NCBI GenBank assembly: GCA_025618425.1
Contig: CM046846.1
Span: 30,807,409 to 30,871,408 of the forward strand
Reading direction: 5' to 3'
Length of the DNA: 64,000 nt
Source: Heliocidaris tuberculata
Taxonomy: Eukaryota; Echinodermata; Echinoidea; Camarodonta; Echinometridae
Shown here: piece after piece, positions 25,301 to 37,940 of the stretch
Layout of the letters: the number at the start of each line of letters is the position of its first letter
How positions within the stretch are numbered: position 1 is the stretch's first letter
Notes under the pieces: model-generated
What the model was told of the DNA's origin: nothing
What the model saw: only the letters and a program-made list of their open reading frames with translations
Databases searched by the model: none
Translations under genes and position numbers: made by a program

Positions 25301-28300
25301 TCATCAATTTATCATGAATTGCTATTGAAGCACAGTAACTTCCTCCTCTTACCCACAAGGCCGCGCGTTATTGATACAACTGTATCATGTTGCGCTAATA
25401 GATTATTTTTGCTCAGTGCCCATGAGTGACCAATCCACGGAAGTTAAATCCATTAAAAGGATGCATACAGCCCTGCTTGGTGTATGACAGTAGCTGGAAG
25501 GATAGACTACTAAATGCAAAGTGAAATCGATGATTGTGTGAACATTCGTTTGATCTGAATGTGAATCTTTCCACCATCGCATTTGGGAGCAGGCCATTGA
25601 TTGCCCTAATTTTCGTTTCTCAAAGATCGTAACACGACCACTTGTGAGCAAATCGAGCGTTCGAGATATTTCTGCTACGGGGTCAAGCGACCTCAAGAAA
25701 CTTACCGGCATGCCAGCTTTCTTAAATATCATGGCATATTTAGAGAGTGAATTCGTCTACTAAATGTGTTTCGGCGTCGTGAATTTGTTTAAAATAAATT
25801 TATTCTCAGCCCAAATCATTCAGGATTCGTATGGAGTCTGTGAAGGGAACATAAATGAATCGTTCATGCCTCAATTACTATGGTATAGATGTGAACAAGT
25901 GACTGAAATCATTTTGTCAGTGTTTTCTGAAAAGTGTCTTTCAGCTGTCCAAAGAATTCAAATACGTAGATGCTCACTCGAAACCCTTGCACTCGCCCCA
26001 CTGCCCTCTCTTTCACTCTGCCTTCTTCTTCACCTTCACCCCCAGCCTCCCACAATCCCCTTCTCCATTCTTTTACTTCAAATTGTTTCAAACTCGCGCA
26101 ATACTTGGGACGACGAATGAAGAACATTTATGTTTTCTTCTTTGCAAAGAAAAAACGTACCACACAGTGCTGGAAGGTTAGAATTCCATTTCCACGTAGT
26201 TTTTATCAACCAGACTTATTATCAATTATTCTTTAAACTTGTATTTCACTTTCAATTTGATTTTTTCTATCGTTTATTGTCTGATTATTAAATCAATTGA
26301 CTTTAAACATTATTGACATTATTAAAAAGTCTAGATATGGAGTATATTAAATATTCATAATCTGTTGCTAATGGACATTTTAGATTTTGTATGAGGATTT
26401 GTTATGAATACTTATTAATAGGAAGGGAGATCTGACTCCATTGACAATCCTTATCCATAAGCCTGTTGTTATTCGTGGAAAGTATGGATGTCACCACTTC
26501 AACCCATGATCTCATTGGTGTGCACGCTTCTCCAGACGCACCTTGTACCCTCTCTGTCGAGGATCGTCCTGGATACATTGAGTTGAACGATCAAATCATC
26601 TGCATTGACAATTACCTTGACAGTGTCAAGACATGCACAACTCAACAAATTGAGACATCTTGTATGGAGTCCGATGTGCTCGGAAGTGAGGAATGATGTA
26701 CAGTTTTATTTTCTACGTTTTTGTCAAGTTCTTTATCATAAGTGGTGCGACTGGTGACAAGTACAAACCTTTCTGAATTCATCATCCTCTGATCTATGAG
26801 TAATCTAAGACTATATGAGGTCATAACTGTTAGCCTTAATGTACCTGGTAAGATCAGGTACATAGGTGAACGACCGGCTAGGATATAGTGAACGCGTCAA
26901 ATGAATTCATCGAAGAAATGAACATTCGAATGAACTGTTCGAACCAATAGTATAAGAATTATTGTCGTAAATCATATTTGACGGGAATGAACATGGAAGT
27001 TTGGAAGATTATGGTCAACTCAAGTGACGTCAGTGCTATATTTGACTCTAATTAGTTACTCTTTAAAATATTTTCTAGAAGCAAAAGCATCAGATCGAAA
27101 AGTTATAGCTCTAGGAAAAAGAACAATATAGTTACAGAACGTATTATAATCGAAACCTTACAAAATTATGGAATATTTTTGTGAAGAGCACAAGATTTCT
27201 AATGGCTTCATGATGACTGGTGTCATGAGTGCTTCCTCGCACTTTATATAGTACAAGTCATATTTCATTTTTTTCTAAACTCCTCACCCTCTCTCTCCCT
27301 TTCTGTAATGATTCTTCCTGTTTTGATGATATACACCATGTTGCTTCAGATCCGATGAGCGTAAGTTGCCCACTCACTTAGAGGAATGCAAATACATTTT
27401 TCGCTTATATTAAAATTGCCGCGTCGAGCCACTTAGAGTTTGGATACCGAGAACTCATTGCAAGTCTCCGAAAAGCTTAGCATTAATGTAGGATATTGAC
27501 TGAGAATCCATGGTAGCTGGGTAAATATGACATGGAGATGACGAGAAATTAATGAATACTTATATACCCTGGTGTATTGCAATTGCGCTATCGCAGTGGA
27601 AGACACACACACACACACACACTGACATAACTTAGTCTACTTTGCAAGAGTTTTTCCTGCGATCTATTTCTCCGAGTTTAAATTATGTCTACCACTTTAG
27701 ACTAAGCGAGAAATATTTGATGATGCTCGGTTAAATGTTGCTTCATGTTCACTACCATGATAGAGTTAAAAATTTGGAGTGCACTTCTTCAACTTCCTGA
27801 CGACGTGTTGCTCATTATCACACTGCGATAGTGTAAAAATGATGATTGTCATGTTAATGAGTGGCCTAAAGGAGTTCAAGAGGATAAGACATTGATTCAT
27901 AATACTTTTCACTCTCTCGAAAACATCTCTTTTTAGGTCTCTAGAAGTATGATGATGCAATCTTCATAAATTCATTTCCAATCACCTTCTATAGCACGAC
28001 ATGTCTGTGAAAACTTGAATATGAAGAACTGACCATCGCAAATTATTCAAAGATCACCTTAGCACTGAAACTTGATTATTTTGAACGAGCATTTAATAAG
28101 GTCCACAAATATAATGGAACGGTGTTGAAACATCGATTTTTACATTTTTTAACATAATTGATTCGGGTGTCATACAGGCAAGCATAACAGATGTATAACA
28201 GAAATATTTTCTTTTTGGAAAACGGAAGACTCTGTTTGTCTATATCTGCTTTCTGAGTCGAGGCAGGTCTGATTGAATACCGTTATTGTGAACTAATTGC

Positions 28301-28970
28301 TCATATCACTACATCGACGTCGGTAATGGAATGGTTTGTTTCTACTATATCCTGAGCGAAAATTTATCAAGCTTTTACCAAAGCATGATTGCAAAGTGTT
28401 TTTGTTTTATTTGAAATAGGAGAAAAGACATGAGAGTGTTTTAATGGTATATCGAAGATAAGATTGACTTGCTTACATGGATAACCTTTAATACTAAGTT
28501 GTGTCTAGTTTGATGTTTGAACATTTTGCTATGTAACGACATACGAGTGTAGAATGTGAACTGCTACATGAAAATCGTTATAAAGGGAAAATCATAAGCG
28601 ATAATTGACTGCTTTGTGTGCAGAGCTTCGTCTAAAATTAAATGATTGTGTGGAGTGGATATTGCTGTACAGCAGACCTTTAAAACTCTACACAGTCTCA
28701 TTCAGTGCTAGAAATTTCAGACAATCGACCAAAACGAGGCTGTTGGAATATTAAGAGATGTTGCATTTGCATTGAGAAATAGATTTGATGAACTGAATTA
28801 CCGTAACAGTGATCACAGTTATAAGAAAGTATACACTAACTTTCATCATGAGAAAGTAAAGTGTTGAAATTCTAAGAGTTAATCATTAAATCGCGCAGCA
28901 TCTGGTGATTTATTGGGAGAGTCATTGCATGGATCAAATTTGAATGTGCGTGATTACTTTTGGCGCCAAA
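22305..28970. other. Repeat-poor region upstream of the GPCR gene
   Basis: About 6.6 kb with no recognisable transposon, MITE or long microsatellite apart from a short CA run near 27605. Composition is more balanced than the flanks. No multi-exon gene could be assembled. It may hold regulatory DNA or 5' untranslated exons of the GPCR. Confidence 0.4.
26484..26696 (+). CDS. Possible 70-codon small ORF, unrecognised
   Basis: An ATG-started frame of 70 codons with GC content higher than its surroundings and a mixed, non-repetitive composition, acidic and with several Cys residues (beginning MDVTTSTHDLIGV). No signal peptide, domain or splice context is visible. It could be a chance frame or a piece of an unrecognised exon. 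Confidence 0.2.
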   Translation: MDVTTSTHDLIGVHASPDAPCTLSVEDRPGYIELNDQIICIDNYLDSVKTCTTQQIETSCMESDVLGSEE

Positions 28971-30098
28971 ATGGAAACAAATGTCTCGAGGTGTTTCCAG
29001 ACGGATAACATCACATCACTCCTGGACGCAAAAGGGTACGGGTACAGTACAGGAGAAACATTTTATTCGATCGTGTTTCTGCCGTTGATCGTGTGTTTCG
29101 GCGTCGTCGTCAACCTTGCTTTTATCTTTGTTGTCTCGCGTGTTCCGCGGATGCACACATCAACGAACTGTTATTTGATCAATCTTGCCATCGCAGATGT
29201 CGTGTTCCTACTTACAGGTGTAGGAGAGAAGGTCTACCGATATGTGAAATCGCCGATTCATGGAGACGATACACCGGTTCAAAATGGGGGATGTGTGTGG
29301 ATATACCTTATTATGGACACCACCTATTTTGTGTCATTATGTTTTGTAAGTTTAGTATCGATAGAACGATACTGGGCGGTATGTAAACCACAAAATCGAT
29401 ACTTTGTTACTAAAAAAAAAGCGGGATTATTAGTTTGCGTTTCCTGGGTGGTGTCAGTGTGTCTTGCATCAGCTTTGATAGCGACGAACAACAAATTCTT
29501 TACGATCTGCATTATATGGCCGGATGAAGCAGGCTATCTACATTACCCCGATTCGTGGGGACTTTGCATGGGTATCTACCCTTGGGTGAAGGCATACGGA
29601 GAAGGAATGCAGACGATACCATTTTTTCTCACTCTCGCGATCAACGGAGCGATGTATATCTTGATCGTTCGCGGATTGAACCAATCAGTGAGTCGCCTCA
29701 AGAACCATTCAAAACGAACTTCTGAAATCGATTCGCGTATGCGCGATCAAATTACCCGGATGCTGATCATTAATGGAGTCATCTTCTTTCTGTGCCTGGC
29801 TCCATTTGAAATTCTCTCTTTTATCGAAATGTTGTCTGGTATCCAAAAGCGATTATTATTTCATTCCGACGTCTTCGTTGGTTTGAGTTATTCTGCGCGC
29901 GCGCTGGCTTATATAAATTGCGTCATCAACCCCGTTATATACACAACGATGAGCCAGCGGTATCGACATGCTTTCAAACAAGTATTCTGCAGGGAGAGAC
30001 GGCCATCTATCCAAGTCACTGGTCAGTCCGGTACGACGAAGTACATTGGAAGTACAACTCAAGACAATGTACGGATGAACTACGATAGCCGCCTTTGA
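28971..30098 (+). CDS. Intronless class A GPCR, orphan peptide-receptor-like
   Basis: A 375-residue seven-transmembrane receptor expected in the plasma membrane. I chose the ATG at 28971 (AAAATGG, good Kozak context) over the in-frame ATG at 28944, which has a poor context and adds nine residues. N-terminal glycosylation sites are N4 and N13. Class A landmarks are N48 in TM1, LAIAD (D76) in TM2, C108 at the top of TM3, and ERY at 132-134. Further landmarks are C180 and C199 in the second outer loop, CLAPF (275-279) in TM6, NPVIY (320-324) in TM7, and a likely palmitoylated C340. The usual TM6 Trp of CWxP is Leu, and the DRY Asp is Glu. There is no Asp at the amine-binding position in TM3, which argues against a monoamine receptor. 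The overall look is of invertebrate neuropeptide-type orphans; the ligand is unknown. It may be a single-exon gene or have a separate 5' untranslated exon. Confidence 0.93.
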   Translation: METNVSRCFQTDNITSLLDAKGYGYSTGETFYSIVFLPLIVCFGVVVNLAFIFVVSRVPRMHTSTNCYLINLAIADVVFLLTGVGEKVYRYVKSPIHGDDTPVQNGGCVWIYLIMDTTYFVSLCFVSLVSIERYWAVCKPQNRYFVTKKKAGLLVCVSWVVSVCLASALIATNNKFFTICIIWPDEAGYLHYPDSWGLCMGIYPWVKAYGEGMQTIPFFLTLAINGAMYILIVRGLNQSVSRLKNHSKRTSEIDSRMRDQITRMLIINGVIFFLCLAPFEILSFIEMLSGIQKRLLFHSDVFVGLSYSARALAYINCVINPVIYTTMSQRYRHAFKQVFCRERRPSIQVTGQSGTTKYIGSTTQDNVRMNYDSRL

Positions 30099-30293
30099 AT
30101 TCATCATTTGAAATTTTATGTAGAAAAATTCAAAATCCATATGAAAATTTGAATTTGCCATTTGCCAAACTATCATATTTAGTCATGAATTGGTTAAGAC
30201 AAGCTATTATCGGCTTGTTTGTTTTCTTGCTTGCTTTTATTTTATATTATCGAGATGGAGAGTAAGATGGCTCCTCTGTTTTAGGTTGTTACT

Positions 30294-30708
30294 TTAACCC
30301 TTTCAGGACAGGAATTATTCAAGGGATAAATTGATCACATTTCGTTCTTCAAATTGGCAACAATAATATTTTTCTTTTAGTGCTAGATGGTTCTAATAGG
30401 TGTAATGTCTTTTAGAATAATAAACATGGTTAGTGATTTTATTGATACGTTGAAAAAATTGCCAATTTTGATGAAAAACAATGATTTTGAATCTCTCATT
30501 GTGTTGCCAATTTAAGGATTTTGAAGCTTATTCTCCTTTTTAAAATTCCTGACATCAAATGCAATATGGTCATGTGACAAAAATGGACATAGCATGTGCA
30601 GAAATTTTTGCTCTTTCTACTCATACATCTGGTATATTTTTTAGAGCTCTGAATCAAAACTTATTAAGCCAAACCACAAAATGTGGTCAATTGTCTTGAA
30701 AGGGTTAA
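30294..30708. mobile_element. piggyBac-like MITE
   Basis: A 415-bp element starting TTAACCCTTTCAGGAC and ending GTCTTGAAAGGGTTAA. The terminal inverted repeats begin directly at TTAA, the target of piggyBac transposases. It has no coding capacity and lies 196 bp downstream of the GPCR stop codon. Confidence 0.75.
30419..30424 (+). promoter_or_regulatory. Candidate poly(A) signal of the upstream GPCR
   Basis: AATAAA 321 bp after the GPCR stop. None was seen closer. It lies inside the piggyBac-like MITE. Confidence 0.3.
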
Positions 30709-31253
30709 CGTAATGAATCAAATTTACCTACTTTGGTAGACATTTATTTAAAGACTAACCTGGGTGTGGAATTCTTTTCACATCTAGTGACAAGGAGCAA
30801 CAAGTGGTATAGGAGGCGGTTATTACGCTCTCAGGTATGTCCTGTTCAGGAGATTTCGAATTCTCATGGATAAAATTTTGCAATCCGAAGTTTTTCGAAA
30901 ACACATAGTTAAATATCAACCATGGTTATGAAGGCATATTGTGATTTTAACAAGTTAAGTACAGAGGCTTATATCAGACCAAAAACAGAACCACGCTGTC
31001 TCTCACCATCACACAGATTGACGAGAGCCTATGTATCATTCAAGACAATCCCTCAAACAATTGCAATGATGTTTCACCAATTGTTTATCGTGAATCTAAA
31101 ATTTGTATTCGAAAACCGGTTGATATGTCAATATACATGTACAAGACATATCTGTGGTATACACAGTCTTGATATTACTGTCTGAATTACAGTTTATGTC
31201 TATTCAGCTTGATCAATTAACCACGTATTTATTGTCATCATGGTTCTACTTAT

Positions 31254-31670
31254 AAGCCCACCGCACACCATACAATCAGTCTGCGATCCGATTTTGGAAG
31301 AAAATGTAAGAGCATTAGATATAAACATTTCAACACATAAAATATGTTTGATTGAGGTTCTGAATAGTCATATAGAGAGTAAAATCGAAATTACGGCCTA
31401 TTACGAGCCTTCTAGTCGGAAGAAAGGCCAAATCGGCTCCGAACCGTAGTGACGTCAGAGCAGTCCTGCGATCGTCTACGATTTGAAACTGATTTGGCCC
31501 TTATTCCGGATATAAGGCTGACATCGCACCAAATTCATATTGAGTATTCATATTATTGTTCGGAACCTAAATCAGGCAGATTTTATTTGTTAAAAATCCC
31601 CATATTTGATGCTATTGCGATTTATTCTAAGAATCGGATCACAGTCGATCGTATGGTGTGCGGTGGGCTT
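31254..31670 (+). mobile_element. MITE with CRE motif, full-length copy
   Basis: A 417-bp element whose terminal inverted repeats are aagcccaccgcacaccatac and its near-complement at the right end (gtatggtgtgcggtgggctt). It contains a full CRE, TGACGTCA, at 31450-31457. Related copies are at 13703-13995 and 56526-56938. Confidence 0.85.
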
Positions 31671-34573
<2,903 letters not shown>

Positions 34574-34692
34574 AAGAACATCAAGTTATACATTGTAGAG
34601 GTGCTTTGTTTTCATGATATATGAGTGAAGACGCATCATATGATAAAGCGGAAAGCGGAGACGTAGCTGAAATTCATTGATTCTGTTTATTT

Positions 34693-34705
34693 CACACAAG
34701 CTTTT
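34693..34705 (-). ncRNA. 3' half of a split hammerhead ribozyme motif
   Basis: On the minus strand the sequence is AAAAGCTTGTGTG, supplying the GAAA-side strand, the AGCU stem III and the GUGU side of stem I. Its 5' half is at 36062-36080. Confidence 0.6.
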
Positions 34706-36061
34706 AATTTGATTTGATTTGATTTTGATTTATTTATTTATCTTTATGATCCTTTTTTTCTTCAAACATATTTTACAAACTGATTACAACATAATAAACA
34801 AATATCAATACACAGGGGGGCGGAGCGTCTTTCAAAGTGGGGGGCACCAACAAAAATGGGCACTTTTTGGAAAAAAAGGGGCACCTACAAAGGGTGAAAA
34901 CAAGGCGAAAAATACCACTTTGAGACATTAGTATACCGCTACAATATGATTAATACACTATCGAGGATCATTTTCGACACATTACTCTTTCTATCTTAAC
35001 ATTGTTCCAGATAAAAAAATACTTTTGCATTTTGTGTGATGGTCTGATTATTCATTTGCGAGCGAGCCAAAAATTTAAGATTGTTTTCTAATGTTGAAGG
35101 CTATGGTGTTTAATTATACACACTGATTTTCCTAATATGATAAGAATATTATATAATAAATGCGAGCGAGCGTAGCGAGCGAGCTTTGGAAAAATTTTAG
35201 AAATTTTTTTTCTCCCTCATTAATATTATGATTTAGGGGCAATGATTAATATTGTATAATCTAGGGCATTGTGCCCCTCCTGCCACCTACTCCACTGCCT
35301 CACTTTGTGCTGAGATCAGTAGGGGAATCTATTACATGTATTATGAAGCCTCTCTGATTATTTGGAGCTAGATATATGGTTCTTTTGTGGACTTTAGGGC
35401 ACACTTTGTAAGCGACATCGGGATATATAGGTAAAAAGGGGCACTTGTCAAAAGACAAAAGGGGCACTTATCAAAGGGGAAAATGATACCATTAGAAAGA
35501 AAAAGGGGCACTAATCAGAAGTAAAAGGGGGTACTTAAAAAGGTGAACTTATCAGGGGTGAAAAAGGGCACTTATAAGAAAGGAAAAGTGCACTATTAGA
35601 ACGGAAAATGGGCATTAATCAGACGGAAACAGGGGCACTTATCGGATTTCCAAAGGGGCTCTTATCTCAGCTTAAAAGTGGCACTAATCAGAAGGTAAAG
35701 AGGACACTTATTAGAAAGAAGAAGGGGCAGTTATACGAAGAAAAATGGGCACTTATCAGAGGTGAAAAGGGGCACTTATTAGAAGGGAAAATTGCACTAT
35801 TAGAACGGAAAATGGGAACTAATTAGATTTTTTAAAAAGGGGCACTTTTGGGGTACTTGAAAAAGTGGGGGGTACTGTGCCCCCCCCCCCTGCCCCCCGG
35901 GTGCGCCGCCTCTGTTAATACATTATCAAATAGAGTAATTGCATTGTATAATTAACGTAAATGAATCATGAAGAAGGATTGTCACATAAGCAAAGCTTGA
36001 TGGCGTGACAATCCTTTACAAAAAAAAGGAAATACTAAAGAAAGGGGGATATTAAAAAAAA
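34706..36061 (-). mobile_element. LINE 3' tail inserted in the Penelope-like arm
   Basis: The outer part (34706-34812) is a minus-strand LINE tail, aatttgatttgatttgattt on the plus strand, followed by (TTTA)n. The remainder after the inner element (35915-36061) includes a perfect 12-bp hairpin, aaggattgtcac (35974-35985) and gtgacaatcctt (36005-36016). No coding sequence remains. Confidence 0.55.
34813..35914. mobile_element. GGGGCACTTATC tandem-repeat element nested in the LINE tail
   Basis: The ends caggggggcggagcg and gcgccgcctctg are imperfect inverted repeats. AATACA occurs on both sides (34807-34812 and 35917-35922). The interior (about 35430-35870) is a degenerate array of ggggcacttatcagaa units about 15-30 bp apart. 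A gcgagcgagcgtagcgagcg block lies near 35162. It is non-coding. Confidence 0.6.
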
Positions 36062-36080
36062 AATGGCCTTCTTCAGGTGT
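36062..36080 (-). ncRNA. 5' half of a split hammerhead ribozyme motif
   Basis: The minus strand reads ACACCTGAAGAAGGCCATT. ACAC is the stem I strand, CUGAAGA the conserved core (CUGANGA) and AGGCC the 5' strand of stem II. The matching 3' half is at 34693-34705, across a 1.36-kb insertion. Confidence 0.6.
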
Positions 36081-36487
36081 TCCTGAAGATAAATATAATT
36101 ATAAAGGCGAATCATGACTATAAAGCATTAGTGGTATACATCACATTCCAATGTTAAATCAAGTACATACTTCGAGGGTCAGTGAATATCCCACACTTGA
36201 TCCAGTACATTTAACACACACATCATATAATCTTCTCGAGATCTGCACTACACTAACTCCAATATTAGGGCTAAGAAATATATTGCATTACACTTAAGCA
36301 TTAAAAAAAAAAAGTGGTATATTCTATTGGATTACATTATTTAACAACTACAATTTGCATCAATCTTTTGACATTATGTATACCTTTACGATATGTACTT
36401 GATTTAACACTGGAATATAATGTATACCACTAATGAAGTGCTTTATAGTCATGATTCGCCTTTATAATTATGTTTATCTTCAGGAAC

Positions 36488-36523
36488 ATATTAGAAGGCC
36501 ATTGCAGGCCGAAAGCTTGTGTG
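36488..36523 (+). ncRNA. Hammerhead-like motif, mutated core
   Basis: The right-arm counterpart has stem II AGGCC/GGCC, GAAA and AGCTTGTGTG intact, but the CUGANGA box reads tattaga, so it is expected to be inactive. Confidence 0.55.
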
Positions 36524-36585
36524 AAATAAACAGAATCAATGAATTTCAGCTACATCCGCTTTCCGCTTTATCAAATGCGTCTTCA

Positions 36586-36616
<31 letters not shown>

Positions 36617-37704
36617 TCGTAATCGTGTTGTTCTGGAAATGATAATTATGAAAAGGCAATTATGTTGTTTAACTGAAAAATTGCTTGAACATTCAACATT
36701 CAAAGTTTTGAAATGCAATCCGATATAAAACATCTTTTTCACAAGATTTTTATTCAAAACTTACACATCAGAATGTCAAAACGTCAAAGTTATCAAGACT
36801 GTTTAAAATCCAATGTATTTAATGATATCAGTTTTCTGACCCATTTGCATTGGGAAATAAATCAGAGATCACTGATAAAACTAAAAGGCATTCAAAAATC
36901 CGGAAATCCAATATAATTACAGCGAAAGCGTTTTACAATTAATTTTGCCTATCGATATGTTTATGGATTCCTTCAAAGTTGTTTGCCGTATCAGAAACAT
37001 CACCTGAAATTAAGTAAAATAAACTGCTAAAATGAGGAAATTCGGGAAACTTATGGTCAGCATATAGCACTTTCAATAAAGAGTTGATTTATTGAGAATT
37101 AAAAGCTTAATTAGCTTCAGTATCATCAGGTGTATGCATACTCATAAAGATTAATAAAGATTATAAAGATTAATACTCTGACTATAACATGAAAAAAAAA
37201 AATCTTAATTCTAAAGTATGAAGCAAACCATTTTCGTAATACTGAAGTAATGTTAGGGATATGCCAGCCTCCAGATCATGATATTTCAACTTGGCATAAA
37301 CCTCTTTCACGGTATGCCGCAAAAAGGGTAGACATGTTGATATTACGTGGAAGATCAATGTCCTTACGAGAAAAATATGTACAAAAAGTACTAAGATTTA
37401 GACTTTCAATTTACATGTTTTCATTTCTTAACGATAGAAAACTTCGATAGAACATCGTGAAATGATACATGTAACCGTTTGACTGTGTTTGAATCGCCGA
37501 TAATTCAGCAGTTTTCATACTGCTAGGGAAAGAAATTCTATTAAGGCCACAAGTTGTCTGAGACAACAGTTTGTGACAAATCCTTTCCTACATCCATGCA
37601 TACAGTCCAATAAGGCACGACTGGTAGAAAAACGTCCGCAGGTCTGGCTTTTCACCGTTTATAAAGGAAGACAGATTTCTTTCCATTTCATGAGATATCA
37701 TTCG
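36617..37704. other. No separate gene; includes likely 3' UTR of the sialyltransferase
   Basis: AT-rich sequence. The part above about 37088 is probably the 3' untranslated region of the ST8Sia-type gene. A candidate minus-strand AATAAA lies at 37088-37093, about 0.6 kb after the stop codon. Confidence 0.35.
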
Positions 37705-37940
37705 TCATCTTGTGGTGCAATTTCCGAGATGCATTTGCAGAGCACCGTCCCGGTGTAGCTGAAAAAGCTGTCCGAATTCTCCCGTCATATCATGAACGGG
37801 GCGCCACGTACCTTCCTCGTAATAATGATACATCACATGCTCGGTTGACCCTGATCGTAAAGCGGTCTTGTCGAATGGCCAGAACCCGAACACATCTACG
37901 CTGTCACAAAGCGTAGCCGCCACGTTGATAATGTAAAATC
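37705..37940 (-). CDS. ST8Sia-type exon 6
   Basis: Terminal exon after acceptor ccgcag. It encodes motif S from its second residue group, motif III (HYYE), motif VS (HDMTGE) and the C-terminal NC-TTR, then a stop. Confidence 0.95.

Larger units (their letters stand above)
34617..36616. mobile_element. Inverted pair of Penelope-like terminal sequences with hammerhead motifs, left arm interrupted
   Basis: The right arm (36385-36588, plus orientation) and the left arm (36180 down to 36062, then 34705 down to 34617, minus orientation) are closely matching inverted copies. Shared blocks include ttatagtcatgattcgcc, gtgtgaaataaacagaatc and gcgtcttcactcatata. AT microsatellites lie at both outer ends. 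Each arm carries a hammerhead-type sequence. Penelope-like retroelements are known to carry hammerhead ribozymes in their terminal repeats. No reverse transcriptase is present, so this is a non-autonomous or remnant pair. The left arm is split at 34705/36062 by a LINE tail. Confidence 0.7.

Noticed and set aside
23164..25732. Minus-strand frames of 87-109 codons in the repeat-poor region
   Set aside because: No domain, no convincing splice sites and ordinary composition. Kept as unannotated rather than called genes.
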